Below are positions 8,290 to 17,622 of a stretch of 64,000 nt of DNA, in pieces. The stretch's first letter is position 1. Each line of letters starts with the position of its first letter. Under the pieces are notes generated by a model. The model saw only the letters and a program-made list of their open reading frames with translations, was not told the DNA's origin and did no database searches. Source of the stretch: Deinococcus taeanensis (GTDB taxonomy: Bacteria; Deinococcota; Deinococci; Deinococcales; Deinococcaceae); assembly GCF_020229735.1 (NCBI RefSeq), contig NZ_CP083458.1, positions 124,001 through 188,000 on the forward strand. Reading direction: 5' to 3'. A program made the translations under genes and the position numbers.

Positions 8290-8943
8290 ATGCACCTGCT
8301 GCTGATCCGCCACGGGCAGTCCTGCAACAATGCACTGGCCCACGCTCCAGGCGACTACTCCGGCAGGCTGCCTGATCCGCCCCTCACGGACCTGGGCCGC
8401 GAGCAGGCCGCTCGCCTGGCCGACTGGGCCTTTCGCGATCCGTTCTGCAGTCGGATCACCCACCTCCTGACCAGCCTGACCACCCGGGCGGTGCAGACCG
8501 CCGCACCTCTGGCACAGACGCTTGGCCTGAACGTGCATGGAGTAACCCAGGCGTACGAGTGTGGCGGTCTGAGCAGCGGTCCCGCCGGTGGGTTCACGCC
8601 GGTGCCCGGCCGCGACCATGCGTCTCTTCTGCTGGACTGCCCTGCGCTCCAGTGGCCCCAGGACCTGACCGGCCGCGCCTGGGACGGTGGCTGCGAACCC
8701 TGGGCGGACGCGCACTTCACCGCGCGGGCGGCGGCCGTCCTGGCCCACCTGCAGGCTACGGACGGAGACGCTGACGTCATGGCGCTCATCACGCACCAGG
8801 ATTTCGCGCAGTACCTCCTCGCACACGTGCTCGGCCTGCCCGCCCAGCAGAGTGCGTTGACGTTCCAGTTCAACAACACAGCCACGGCCCACATCGAGGT
8901 GCGGGCGACCGCCGGCGGACCGACGTACCGGACCGTGCACTGA
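8290..8943 (+). CDS. Histidine phosphatase family protein
   Basis: 217 aa. The catalytic RHG triad is at residues 7-9 (LLLIRHGQSCNN), followed by an LTDLGREQAARLADW block and a second His in ALITHQDF near residue 172. These mark the phosphoglycerate-mutase-like/broad-specificity phosphatase clan (phosphohistidine mechanism). Length and layout fit small cytosolic phosphatases of the CobC/GpmB/PhoE group; the actual substrate cannot be told. Monocistronic by appearance; the following gene starts 148 nt later on the same strand. Confidence 0.88.
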   Translation: MHLLLIRHGQSCNNALAHAPGDYSGRLPDPPLTDLGREQAARLADWAFRDPFCSRITHLLTSLTTRAVQTAAPLAQTLGLNVHGVTQAYECGGLSSGPAGGFTPVPGRDHASLLLDCPALQWPQDLTGRAWDGGCEPWADAHFTARAAAVLAHLQATDGDADVMALITHQDFAQYLLAHVLGLPAQQSALTFQFNNTATAHIEVRATAGGPTYRTVH

Positions 8944-9091
8944 CTCAACCGGACGTGCCACCTCCGCCCTGACCAGTTCACCCACTGAACTGCGTGACGT
9001 CAGGTGCGGACGTGCCCGGCATCAAGCCGGCGCCGCCGGACCCACGCATGTGAGGTGCTGCGACCGGGCACTGTTCCGTACTCTGACAGAT

Positions 9092-9766
9092 ATGACCGAA
9101 CGCGTGGTCCGTCCAGACGTCCTGGGATACCGCCAGGAACCCTTGCCCCACGAGTTCGTCCAGCAACCCCACCCGGACAAGCTCGCGGTCCTCCTGCCCG
9201 GCATGGGGTACGGCCTGCGCGGCCCAAGCCTGCACTACGCTGCCGCCACGCTGCACGACCTGGGATTCGACACCTTCGCGCTGGACACCCGCTACAACAC
9301 CCCTGAGTTCCAGGCGCTGCCAGACGACCAGGCGCGGCAGTGGCTGCGCGAGGACGTCACCGCCGCCCTGCAGGCCGCGTGGACAGCGCGCCCCTACCGG
9401 GCGCTGTGCATCGTGGCGAAATCGCTCGGGACGGCCGGCCTGACGTTCGTCCTTGAGGAGGGGGGTTTTCTTCCCGGGGACGCCCGACTGGTGTGGCTCA
9501 CGCCGCTGCTGAACCGGCCGGACGTTACCGCGCAGATCATGCATTGCGCACGCCGGTCGCTGGTCGTGATCGGCACCGAAGACCCTCATCACCACCCAGC
9601 GCACCTGGAGGCCCTGCAGGCGGCCGGCGTGCAGCTGCTGGTCCTGCCCGGCGCCGGGCACGCGTTCACTGTGCCCGGCGATACCCCGGCGTCCCTCGCC
9701 CACCTCAGCCGGATCATGGCGGCCCTGAGGGACTTCCTTCTCCCGGACGGTCACCTGCCGCGCTGA
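9092..9766 (+). CDS. Alpha/beta-hydrolase-fold protein
   Basis: 224 aa from ATG 9092; an in-frame upstream start at 9050 is less likely because the added residues look non-coding. An AKSLGT nucleophile elbow (about residue 110) stands in for GxSxG, with a possible acid in VIGTEDPHHHP and a C-terminal His in LPGAGHAF. These three blocks give a plausible Ser-Asp-His triad. The N-terminal LLPGMGYGLRGPSLHYAA resembles uncharacterised hydrolases of about 200 aa in Gram-positives and Deinococcus. Substrate unknown. Confidence 0.7.
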   Translation: MTERVVRPDVLGYRQEPLPHEFVQQPHPDKLAVLLPGMGYGLRGPSLHYAAATLHDLGFDTFALDTRYNTPEFQALPDDQARQWLREDVTAALQAAWTARPYRALCIVAKSLGTAGLTFVLEEGGFLPGDARLVWLTPLLNRPDVTAQIMHCARRSLVVIGTEDPHHHPAHLEALQAAGVQLLVLPGAGHAFTVPGDTPASLAHLSRIMAALRDFLLPDGHLPR

Positions 9767-10132
9767 GGTTCAACCTGGGTGGGGCAGATGGGGTCATAGG
9801 GCTGCGAGGCATCCAACAAGGCAACCTTCAGAAGGTGATCGTCAGGTGACGGACAGCAGGATTCACAGCCAAGGCCCGGCCCCTCCGGGCGCCGCCCCTT
9901 GCCCCTTCCCCGCCGCCGCCCCCCGCCCTGGCCCTCCGGACCGCCTCAACGGGCAGGCGCCGGAGGAACTTCAATTGGCGCTGAATGAACCTCCAGTGAC
10001 CGCCATGGTCACCGCAGATACAGCCGAGGTCAGAAAAGAGGACGCCCTGAGGGACGCGGCCCATCACAAAAGCCGGGACAATCGGAGCAAGGGCACTCAG
10101 GTCGCTGCAAAACATGCCCTCAGCCCCAGGCG
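9767..10132. other. Convergent intergenic region
   Basis: Between two convergent genes. No coding sequence or clear bidirectional terminator was found; G+C-rich short palindromes only. Confidence 0.4.
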
Positions 10133-11134
10133 TCAGGCGTGCCAGGTCCAGGGCAGCCTGAGCTGCACCTCACCGACCTCCCGCCCGGCCCAGTTGTGCT
10201 GAGCGACCGGCGCCAGCGCCTGCAACGCCGGGGTGAGGGACACGCCAAGCGCGTCGAGCACCGCCAGGGCCACGTAGGGCCGGGCCCGCTCTCCGCCGTC
10301 CACGATTTTGAAGGCGACGCCCACGGGACCGCGTGCACTGTCGCGCATGCCCAGACCGAAAAAGCCCTCGGCGCCCATTTTGGTGACCAGTCCATCCACC
10401 AGCGGCATCAGGGTGGTGTCGAGCCGACCGGGGCCGGCGATCAGGTCGGGATGGTCAGTCATGGCGGCAAAGATCCGGCCCAGGGCGGGGTCGCTGCCGG
10501 GGTCGGCCAGGCGGGCGAAGACCCGGGCCATGCTGCTCAGCGGCAGCGCAAACGCCGGCACGCTGCACCCGTCGGTACCGGCCCGGACCTCGCTCAACTC
10601 GACGCCCGCCAGCTCGGCGTGGGCCTGGCGGATCCGCACCTGCAGGGGGTGATCGGGCGCCTCGTAGCCCTCGCGCGGCCACCCGTGCAGGACGCAGCTG
10701 AGCAGCATGCCGGCGTGTTTCCCGGAGCAGTTGTGGTGCAGCGGGGTGGGCGGCTGAGCGGTGCGGATCAGTTCGGCGGCGGCCTGGGCGTCGAAGGGCG
10801 GGTGCGCGCCGCAGTGCAGGTCGGTCACGCTGCTGCCCGAACGGGCCAGCAGGCGCGTCACCACCGCCAGGTGGGCGGGGGTGCCGGCGTGGCTGGCGCA
10901 GGCGATAGCCAGCTCATCGGCCGGCAGGTCCGGGGCGGCCTGGGCCAGAGGCAGGGCCTGCACCGGTTTGCTCGTGCTGCGCGGGAAGGTGACGAGTGCG
11001 GGGTCACCGCATGTTGCGATCACCTGTCCGTCCGGGGTCACCACGGCCACGTGAATCTGGTGCCGGCTCTCGTCGAGGCCGCCGCGGCGGTAGACCACCT
11101 CGCCGGGCGGCCCGGCCTGATCGTGTTGTGTCAT
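10133..11134 (-). CDS. Asparaginase, Rhizobium etli AnsA-like family (PF06089)
   Basis: 333 aa. The family blocks are all present in order: PRSTSKPVQALPLA near residues 51-64, CASHAGTPAH near 79-88, HHNCSGKHAGMLL near 132-144, GTDGCSVPAFALPLS near 186-200, and KMGAEGFFGLG near 250-260. Members of this family are structurally beta-lactamase-like with tandem SxxK motifs and a Cys-Lys metal site (the NCSGK here); they hydrolyse L-asparagine to aspartate and ammonia. No signal peptide, so cytosolic. Stands alone, convergent with the upstream hydrolase. Confidence 0.9.
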   Translation of the reverse strand: MTQHDQAGPPGEVVYRRGGLDESRHQIHVAVVTPDGQVIATCGDPALVTFPRSTSKPVQALPLAQAAPDLPADELAIACASHAGTPAHLAVVTRLLARSGSSVTDLHCGAHPPFDAQAAAELIRTAQPPTPLHHNCSGKHAGMLLSCVLHGWPREGYEAPDHPLQVRIRQAHAELAGVELSEVRAGTDGCSVPAFALPLSSMARVFARLADPGSDPALGRIFAAMTDHPDLIAGPGRLDTTLMPLVDGLVTKMGAEGFFGLGMRDSARGPVGVAFKIVDGGERARPYVALAVLDALGVSLTPALQALAPVAQHNWAGREVGEVQLRLPWTWHA

Positions 11135-11756
11135 GCCTTTAGCCTAAGGCCCGGTCGAGGGTTTCCGGTCATGTCGCGGTGACGACGGAAGAGTCACACG
11201 ACGGGTTCAACTGCGACTGGCGACGCCTGAACGCCACGGTGCGACGCGACAGAGGGGCTGGCCAGACCCGCAAGGCTGCGTTGACATGTGGTGAATTCCG
11301 CCGATCCGGTGCAGCCCGTCAGGCCACGCTGTCATCGGCCGTCAGGCCCCAGCATCACAGACTGCATCCAGGGACGGCACTTTGAGGCTGTGCCACAAGG
11401 GGCAGGCGCCCCAGGAGTCGTAGGGATGGAGACAGTCCCCAACGATCCGTCGAGTGCCCCGCTCGGTCGGCAGCCGAATTCAGAGCGGTGTTTGCTGGCT
11501 TCTCACGATCTGGCTTCATGGCAGCCCTCCTTGGAAAGGGTGATGGGACGTGACCCCAGTCCCCGGTCGCTGCCTCCATGAAAGACGCGTTCTGTCAGTC
11601 ACCGGTCCGCCGGGGCGATCGTTTCGGCGGAGATCCGGTGCCAGGTCGGTTGCAGCGTGAGTTCACCACCCGCCAGCGGTGCTCTCCATCCCAGAGGCGC
11701 ACTCCCGTAACGCCAAGGGGAAGCAGGGGGCTGGCCGGCCGGGGGCGCGGTCCAGG
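11135..11756. other. No supported gene
   Basis: 622 nt between divergently placed neighbours' ends. Several short open frames, none with a domain or clear ribosome site. A ribosome-site-less frame antisense at 11355-11579 was considered and not accepted. Confidence 0.4.
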
Positions 11757-13727
11757 TTACCCGCCGACGTGCACCACCGGGCGCCGCTCGCGGATGGGTT
11801 CCGCGCGGCGCAGAATCTCACGGGTCAGAGGGGGCACGTCCCCTTCGCCCAGGAGCAGGAAGCGGCCCGCGGCGGCCACAGGACTGCCTTCAATCCACTC
11901 GAAGTACACGTGGGGACGCTGCCCGTACGTGTCGCGCAGGTACAGCAGGAACGCCGCAATGGCGTTCGGCACGGCGCTTGACTCGATGCGCAGCACCCGG
12001 TACCCGTGAATCTCAAAACCCCGGACGTCCAGCACGTCACTGAACTCACTGGGGTCAGCCACAGTAACCTCCAGAAACAGGCACGGTTCGCCGGACGGCA
12101 GATGCGTCTCGGCCCGGACGGTCTGTTCCTTGTCGGTGTACTCGGCGGCGTCGCCAGCGTCGAGTTGATTGGCAATGAACCGCAGGTCGCCGGAACGCGA
12201 GGCTTCATCCAGGATGGCGCGCGCCGCGGGGTCGAGCTCGATGCGTTCAGCGCGCAGTTCGGTGGCGCGGCCAATGCGGGACAGAATCGAGACGACCACA
12301 ATCGCGAGGATGAACAGCAGGCCAAGGCGCAGGCCACTGAGGTCATCAAGGAACGTGACAAGCAGGGTGTAAGCGAAAATCAGACTGACCAGCCCGAAGC
12401 CGATGACCTGACCGCGGGCCTTGCGGCGGACGGCGGAGAGCGTCACGGCCACCGACGCGCTGCCGATCAGGACCAGCACGCCCGTGGCGTACGCCGCGGC
12501 CTGGGCGTTGACGTCGGCGCGGAAGATCACGGTGAGCAGCACACTGACGGCCGTGAAGATCAGCACCAGCGGCCGGTTCATGCGGGCCCACGCCGGCGCC
12601 ATGCCGTAGCGGGGCAGGTAGCGGGGCACGATGTTCAGCAGCCCCGCCATGGCGGACGACCCGGCAAACCACAGAATCAGGATCGTGCTGAGGTCATACA
12701 CGGTGCCGAACACCTCACCCAGCCGCTCGTGCGCCAGGTAGGCCAGCGCCCGGCCCGACGCCTCCCCCCCCGGCTTGAACGCCTCCGGGGAAATCAGCAG
12801 GGTCGTGGCGAACGAGGACCCGATCAGCATCACACTCATGATCAGCGCGGCGGCCGTCAGGAGGGTGCGGGTGTTGCGGATGCGCCCGGCAGGATTTTCC
12901 TCGGTGTCGCTGGCATCGCCCTTGACGAGCGGCATCACGACGACCCCGGTCTCAAAGCCCGACAGGCCCAGCGCGAGGCGGGGAAAGACCAGCAGCGCCG
13001 CGCCAATTAGGGCGAGCGGGTTGCTGTAACTTCCGGACAGCGACTGCGTCCAGTTCGCCAGCAGGCTCGGCGTGGCGAGCACTTGCCGGAAGGCGTCGGC
13101 AATCACAACCGCGTTCAGGCCGAGGTACAGCACCACCAGGGCCACCGCGATGCCGATGGCCTCCCCGAAGCCTTTCAGAAACACCGCGCCCAGGAGAAAG
13201 ATCAGCAGCAGCGTGATGGGCACATTCCACCCTTCGGCGTAGTGGGTAAGAAACGGGTTTTCAACAATGTGCGCCGCGGCGTCCGCGGCTGAGAGGGTGA
13301 TGGTGATGAAAAACCCGGTGGCGACGAAACCCAGCAGGACCAACACCAGACTCTTACTCTGCCAGCGGGTCAGGAGACGCTCAAGCATGCTGATGCTGCC
13401 GTCACCATGCGGACTTTCCTGCGCCACCCGGCGGTACATCGGCAGCGCCCCGAACAGGGTCACCAGCACCAGCACGAGGGTCGCGACAGGCGAGAGGGCC
13501 AGGGACCCGGCAGAGATCGCGGCGAGCGCCGCAATGCCCGGCTGGTAGCCCAGGGTGCTGAAGTAGTCCACGCCGGTCAGGCACATAGCTTTCCACCAGG
13601 GCTGCGTGTGGTGGTGCGCCTGCGGTTCTTCTTCGTAGAACCCCTCATGCTCTTCTCTCTGACCTTGAAGCAGCCACGTTTTGAATGAAGTGAGCCAGCT
13701 GGACGTCACGGGCGGCGGTTGAGTCAT
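11757..13727 (-). CDS. APC-superfamily amino-acid permease with long C-terminal cytosolic domain
   Basis: About 656 aa from ATG 13727 (an in-frame start at 13796 would add 23 Cys/Ser-rich residues and is less likely; no strong ribosome site settles it). Roughly 12 membrane segments in residues about 55-475, including [18 protein letters not shown] (helix 1 with the unwound Gly motif) and [18 protein letters not shown]. The last 190 or so residues are hydrophilic and carry an alternating strand/helix pattern ([39 protein letters not shown]), a C-terminal domain seen in some actinobacterial and Deinococcus amino-acid permeases. Likely imports amino acids by cation symport; substrate unknown. 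Confidence 0.85.
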   Translation of the reverse strand: MTQPPPVTSSWLTSFKTWLLQGQREEHEGFYEEEPQAHHHTQPWWKAMCLTGVDYFSTLGYQPGIAALAAISAGSLALSPVATLVLVLVTLFGALPMYRRVAQESPHGDGSISMLERLLTRWQSKSLVLVLLGFVATGFFITITLSAADAAAHIVENPFLTHYAEGWNVPITLLLIFLLGAVFLKGFGEAIGIAVALVVLYLGLNAVVIADAFRQVLATPSLLANWTQSLSGSYSNPLALIGAALLVFPRLALGLSGFETGVVVMPLVKGDASDTEENPAGRIRNTRTLLTAAALIMSVMLIGSSFATTLLISPEAFKPGGEASGRALAYLAHERLGEVFGTVYDLSTILILWFAGSSAMAGLLNIVPRYLPRYGMAPAWARMNRPLVLIFTAVSVLLTVIFRADVNAQAAAYATGVLVLIGSASVAVTLSAVRRKARGQVIGFGLVSLIFAYTLLVTFLDDLSGLRLGLLFILAIVVVSILSRIGRATELRAERIELDPAARAILDEASRSGDLRFIANQLDAGDAAEYTDKEQTVRAETHLPSGEPCLFLEVTVADPSEFSDVLDVRGFEIHGYRVLRIESSAVPNAIAAFLLYLRDTYGQRPHVYFEWIEGSPVAAAGRFLLLGEGDVPPLTREILRRAEPIRERRPVVHVGG

Positions 13728-14320
13728 GGAGCCCATCATGAGGGACACCAGCCCCGATACACCACAACCTGACTTGCAGGACTTCTTGCTGCACAATCAC
13801 AGTTGACCCACCTCGGCGTCCTTCAGGCCAGTCTGGAAGTGAACATGGACCAATAGCAACCACACGGGCACCTGCGGGTGCCGTCAGTCACGTACCTCGT
13901 TTAGGGCTCACCTCATGACTTGATTAGCGGCTGTCAGATAGCAAAAAATGGAGACGGTATCGAGCAATACCGTCTGCATCACAGGTTAGGCCGACGAGCC
14001 GTCATCCGTCATCTTCACCGCTGGGCCAAACGGCACTTCAGTGATCTCAAAAAGTGTTCACACCAAAAGTTGAGCGACGCGCTGGTGGTCGCCCTGTTGC
14101 TCAGCCGCTTGGTGTTCATACATCCGTTCCCGTCTTTCTGGTGGAACATCCGGAGGGAAGATCGTGTCGATCTTCCCTCCTACACGCAGGCGTATACCCG
14201 GGGACAACGGTTGCTCGAACGACTTGAAGTGGTGGCCACGCCGTCACAGCCCTTAGCAGAAGTGATCGTCGATTCCATGCCATTGCCTGGATGCAGACCG
14301 GTAATGCTCCAGGTTTGACT

Positions 14321-15184
14321 TCAAGCGGCGTTGCGAGCATTCGCCGATAAGGTGAGTGTAGACCAAGGCGTGGCGTAGCCGAGCGCCGAATGACGGCGCT
14401 CGTGGTTGTACCAGCGGTGAAAGTCCGGCATGGCGGCCCGGACATCGGCCATGGACTGCCAGTCCTGGCGGAAGGCGAACTGGTATTTGTAGGTCCGGTT
14501 GAGGCGTTCGAGGATACCGGTTCCTCCCGGCTGAGACACTTTGCAGCGCACCCAGTTGCCGTACATCAAACAGCCCTGTTGAAAGAGGTCACTGGTGAAA
14601 TCACTGCCTCCATCACTCTGGACCAGGATGCGCTTGTGGTGGCCCTGAGCACGCAGCACGGCGACCGCCTCGTCGAGCGTCAGTTTGGCGAGGTGCATCG
14701 ACAGGCTCCGTACCACCCGGCTGGCCAGCACCACCCGCGAGGTAACGTCCAGCACGAAGTAAATCCAACAGACCCCGTCGGGCAGCGACAGCCGTGTCGC
14801 GTCAATCTGCACCCGTCGACCTTCCGGCCAGTCTTGTGGTGCGGAAACCTTCGGGGAAGGTTTCCGGGTCTTTCGAGGCAGCGGTGGGTGAAGGTGCAAT
14901 TCGCCGAGTGCGACACGGATCTTGTGCAGGCCAATCTCTTCGCCCTGAGCTTTGAGTTCCTGATACAGCAGCCGGTATCCAGACGTTGGATGCTGCAACG
15001 CCGCCTGGCGTACCTTCTCGTACAGTGCGTCACGGTGCTGCTGCTTGGCACAGCGCGCGGGCGCGCTGTGCTGATGGTCCCGCATCCGCCAGTACGGCAC
15101 GCTGGCGTACTGGGCAAAACGCCGCAGGCTGAGGTGCGGCCGGCTCTGCCAGAGAACGATCAGCTCGTCCAGCGTCAGAGCCGT
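14321..15184 (-). CDS. IS3-family transposase OrfB (DDE integrase domain)
   Basis: Integrase-core part of the IS3 transposase. The frame is open from about 15184 (ALTLDELIVLWQSRPHLSLR) with an internal GTG at 15100. DDE core: first Asp in RRVQIDATRLSL, second in ILVQSDGGSDFTS, Glu in GGTGILERLNRTYKYQF; the C-terminus ends in WYNHERRHSALGYATP as in active IS3 members. OrfB overlaps the end of OrfA and lies in another frame, so an OrfAB fusion made by ribosomal frameshifting at the GCGAAAAGT stretch (about 15188-15198) is expected. Apparently intact. Confidence 0.88.
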   Translation of the reverse strand, partial: TALTLDELIVLWQSRPHLSLRRFAQYASVPYWRMRDHQHSAPARCAKQQHRDALYEKVRQAALQHPTSGYRLLYQELKAQGEEIGLHKIRVALGELHLHPPLPRKTRKPSPKVSAPQDWPEGRRVQIDATRLSLPDGVCWIYFVLDVTSRVVLASRVVRSLSMHLAKLTLDEAVAVLRAQGHHKRILVQSDGGSDFTSDLFQQGCLMYGNWVRCKVSQPGGTGILERLNRTYKYQFAFRQDWQSMADVRAAMPDFHRWYNHERRHSALGYATPWSTLTLSANARNAA

Positions 15185-15462
15185 CGCACTTTTCGCGCAA
15201 TATCGAGCTCCAGTTCCTTTTCGGCCACGATGCGTTTGAGACGGTCATTCTCCCGTTCCAGGATGGTCACGCCCTGGTCTGGTCGGTCACCAGAGAGGCG
15301 GGCACGGCCCGCCTCCAGAAACTGTGTTTTCCAGGTGTGGATCAGGCTCTCGTTGGCTCCATGCTGACGGGCTGCCTCCGCGACTCCGAGTTCGCCCCGC
15401 AGCACGCTGAGGACGATGGCTTCTTTGACGTCGGTGCTCCAGGTTTTTCGCTGTTTCCCCAT
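15175..15462 (-). CDS. IS3-family transposase OrfA (helix-turn-helix)
   Basis: 95 aa from ATG 15462 (MGKQRKTWSTDVKEAIVLS). HTH region: GVAEAARQHGANESLIHTWK; the C-terminal part ILERENDRLKRIVAEKELEL is a leucine-zipper-like coiled coil, as in IS3 OrfA proteins, which bind the element's ends. Its 3' end overlaps the OrfB frame. Confidence 0.88.
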   Translation of the reverse strand: MGKQRKTWSTDVKEAIVLSVLRGELGVAEAARQHGANESLIHTWKTQFLEAGRARLSGDRPDQGVTILERENDRLKRIVAEKELELDIARKVRRL

Positions 15463-15690
15463 GATGATCTCCAGTGTGCTCGTCCCTCGCATCGAGAGGG
15501 TCAGGTGCTGAAAGTCATCCTTGGAGCACTACCGACCCAAACGGAGCAAGCGGTGTGCGTTCCCCGGAGGCTGGTGGGGCTATGGAACACAAGGTGACGT
15601 CTACGGGTACAAGTGGCGTGCGTGGGTGACATTGTGCAGTACCTGATCCGTCCAGCCAACTTGCGCAGTTGGGATACGAGCTGATCGGGG

Positions 15691-16041
15691 GAGGCAGCGC
15701 CTCCCCTGATCTGAGTTCCGGTCATTCAGGCGAATTGAGGTGCGCGGCTCATGGTGTGGATACGTGAGAAGGTGGTTGCCATTGCGTACCACAGCGCCGC
15801 AGCATACCGACAACCGCTACCTCAGGAGCCCCCCAGTACGGCGTGCAGTACGGACTATCTTGGTGCGCTGCCCGCACCTGATTCATCAGTCCGCCGCTTG
15901 GACGCCCGACGGGAAGCCACTCGGATCATTCAGGCCGCCTTTCATGGATTCACCGGCCCGGTCGCGCCCCTGCACCTGGATGAGGCCTCCTTCAACCTGA
16001 CACAGCCAACGCCAGAACGGACACCCCGTTCCGGCGTAAGG
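15691..16041. other. No supported gene
   Basis: Between the IS982 relic and the hypothetical pair. A plus-strand frame from 15751 runs on into the antisense of the next two genes but lacks a ribosome site and becomes Gly/Val/Ala-rich; not accepted as a gene. Confidence 0.4.
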
Positions 16042-16635
16042 TCAGGCGAGGCTGAGGGTGTGTTGGTGGCGGATGGTACGGAGGGCCGCGAGGTAGTGCT
16101 GGGTGGTGCCGTCGGCGAGGATGGCGTGGACAGCCTGCGTGGCGCAGTCCACGTGGGGTTGTCCGAAGGTGCGGACTCTGCTGCTGTTCACGTGCACGGT
16201 GTGGGTGGTGCCGTGGATGGTGCGGGTGCGGCTGACGCCACGCTGGTTGAAGCGGAGAACAGCCCCGCCGGGGTGGTGAAGGCTGAGGGGGTGACGACCC
16301 AGCGGGGGTGGGGTGACGCTGCTCAGGGCGTCGGCGAACGCCTCGAACGTTGTGTTGAATGCGGTGATCGTGGCGGCGCGGGCGGTGGTGGGGCCGGAGA
16401 GGAATTCGACGCGGTGGGGACGGCCAGGCTGCCCGTGCTGAACCCAGGCGCCGCCGTGGGCGTGAAGGGCAGTGCTGATCAGGCGGGGGGCGCGTTGACC
16501 GGTGGGGTACTGGTCAGGGAAGGTCAGCAGGGTGACGGGGCCCGCGCGGGTGGTTTTGAGGTGCAGGTGGTCCGTGCCGTGGATGCCGGTCTGCGCCCGG
16601 TCGGTGTGGATGGCCTGCTGGTTGCGGCGGATCAC
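16042..16635 (-). CDS. Hypothetical protein, second gene of unknown pair next to recA
   Basis: 197 aa, basic and strikingly rich in His and Thr (clusters such as HLHLKTTRAG, HGTTHTVHVNSS, TIRHQHTLSLA), with a single Cys. No signal peptide or membrane helix. Follows the 281-aa gene after only 3 nt, so the two are co-transcribed and probably work together. No family recognised. The opposite strand is also open across the whole pair, but this strand is preferred because the upstream gene has a good ribosome site and balanced composition. About 1.4 kb downstream of recA on the same strand. Confidence 0.55.
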   Translation of the reverse strand: MIRRNQQAIHTDRAQTGIHGTDHLHLKTTRAGPVTLLTFPDQYPTGQRAPRLISTALHAHGGAWVQHGQPGRPHRVEFLSGPTTARAATITAFNTTFEAFADALSSVTPPPLGRHPLSLHHPGGAVLRFNQRGVSRTRTIHGTTHTVHVNSSRVRTFGQPHVDCATQAVHAILADGTTQHYLAALRTIRHQHTLSLA

Positions 16636-16638
16636 GTG

Positions 16639-17484
16639 TCAGGTGAGGGCACCGCCCAGGGTGAGGGCCACCTGCTTGACGGCCTGTTCCTGAAGGGTGA
16701 CGAGGGTATCGGCGACGGCGCGCTGCAGGGCGCGGTACGCGTCGAAGGAGCGGGCGTCACGGCCGGTGAGGCGGCCGACGTTCGCCTGGATGGTGAAGTG
16801 CGCTTCGGGCAGCGCAGCGAGGTTCGCCGCGGCGTCTTTGTGGCGGGCGCCGAGGAAAGCGGTGAGCATGCCGCCTTGTTCGCTGCGCTGCATCAGTTCG
16901 CGTTGCAGGGCGCGGTCCTTGATGCGGGTGATGAGGTCCCAGGCGGCGTCGCTGAGGAGTTGGGTGGCGTCGGTGGGGCGGGCGTATTCGACGGTGAGGC
17001 TTTCGCCTTCAATGGTGTCGGCGCGCCAGACGCGGTAGTGGAGGCCGTGTTTGTCGGCGGTCCAGGTGGTCTCGAAGTCGCGGGCGTCTTCGATGAGGGT
17101 CTGAAGTTGGGTTTTGTTTTTGATGGAGGTGCGGTGGCCTTCGGAGAGGACAGCCCAGCTGCTGAGGTTGTGTTCGTCGGGGGCGGCGAGGGTCGCGTAG
17201 GCGGCGGCGATGCGGGCGGGGTCGGCGGTGAGGTCGGTGATGGTGCGGTGGCCTTCGCGCAGTTCGATGGTGTCGCCGGTCCAGTGGGCGGTGTGCTGGA
17301 GGTGGTGCAGGCCGTAGCCCCAGCGGTCGTGGGCCTGGCGGAGCAGGTCGGTGAGGGTGGCGTCGATGTCGTTCTGGTCGTTCCCGGCGGTGATGACGGC
17401 GACGTTGGCGGTCGTGGCGGCGGTGTTCAGGAGGGCCTGGAAGGTGGCGGTGGCCGGGGCGGGGCGGGTGGCTGTTTTCGCCAT
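16639..17484 (-). CDS. Hypothetical protein, first gene of unknown pair next to recA
   Basis: 281 aa, soluble, Ala/Thr-rich, no Cys. AGGAGA lies 6 nt before the ATG, which fixes the start. The central part mixes helices (ATLTDLLRQAHDRWGYGL) with a strand-rich segment (WTADKHGLHYRVWRADTIEG); the C-terminus (SFDAYRALQRAVADTLVTL...) looks like an amphipathic helix. No known domain seen. Forms an operon with the 197-aa gene 3 nt downstream. A 17-bp sequence at 17532-17548, 48 nt upstream, partly matches the Deinococcus radiation/desiccation response motif, so damage-induced expression is conceivable. Confidence 0.65.
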   Translation of the reverse strand: MAKTATRPAPATATFQALLNTAATTANVAVITAGNDQNDIDATLTDLLRQAHDRWGYGLHHLQHTAHWTGDTIELREGHRTITDLTADPARIAAAYATLAAPDEHNLSSWAVLSEGHRTSIKNKTQLQTLIEDARDFETTWTADKHGLHYRVWRADTIEGESLTVEYARPTDATQLLSDAAWDLITRIKDRALQRELMQRSEQGGMLTAFLGARHKDAAANLAALPEAHFTIQANVGRLTGRDARSFDAYRALQRAVADTLVTLQEQAVKQVALTLGGALT

Positions 17485-17531
17485 GGTGGATCTCCTCTGG
17501 ATTCTGATGAGATAATTACGAGCGGTCAGTA

Positions 17532-17548
17532 TTCTGCTGATGGCATAA
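17532..17548 (-). promoter_or_regulatory. RDRM-like site (weak) upstream of the hypothetical pair
   Basis: Minus strand TTATGCCATCAGCAGAA agrees at 12 of 17 positions with the palindromic radiation/desiccation response motif TTATGTCATTGACATAA (consensus from memory). The left half matches well, the right half poorly. It lies 48 nt before the ATG. DdrO control is a hypothesis only. Confidence 0.3.
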
Positions 17549-17622
17549 TTTTAGGGTATTTGGTATGAAAGATCCAGCCGAGCCAGCGGCAACCACGCCT
17601 GCGCGGGGTCCACTTTCAGGAG

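Larger units (their letters stand above)
14300..15533 (-). mobile_element. IS3-family insertion sequence, 1234 bp
   Basis: Terminal inverted repeats: left GGTAATGCTCCAGG (14300-14313) against the reverse complement of the right end GGTAGTGCTCCAAG; similarity continues into TGACTT about 5 nt further. Flanked by a 4-bp direct repeat GACC (14296-14299 and 15534-15537). Carries orfA and orfB on the minus strand. The boundaries are supported independently because excision restores the interrupted IS982 frame. Confidence 0.9.
13920..15690 (+). pseudogene. IS982-like transposase gene split by an IS3 insertion
   Basis: 5' part (13920-14299) encodes AKRHFSDLKKCSHQKLSD through VDSMPLPGCRP, the region of the first catalytic Asp in IS982-type transposases. 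The 3' part (15538-15690) encodes KRCAFPGGWWGYGTQGDVYG and, in another frame, IVQYLIRPANL, also IS982-type. Removing 14300-15533 plus one copy of the 4-bp duplication restores one continuous frame (...GCRPKRSKRCAF...). After about residue 165 a frameshift and stop follow, so the gene was, or has since become, degenerate beyond the insertion. N-terminal start uncertain. Confidence 0.8.

Noticed and set aside
9828..10115. Minus-strand 95-codon frame between hydrolase and asparaginase
   Set aside because: Low-complexity Gly/Arg stretch and no ribosome site.
15751..17568. 605-codon plus-strand frame
   Set aside because: Gly/Val/Ala-rich with no ribosome site or domain; antisense to the hypothetical pair, whose first gene has AGGAGA and balanced composition.
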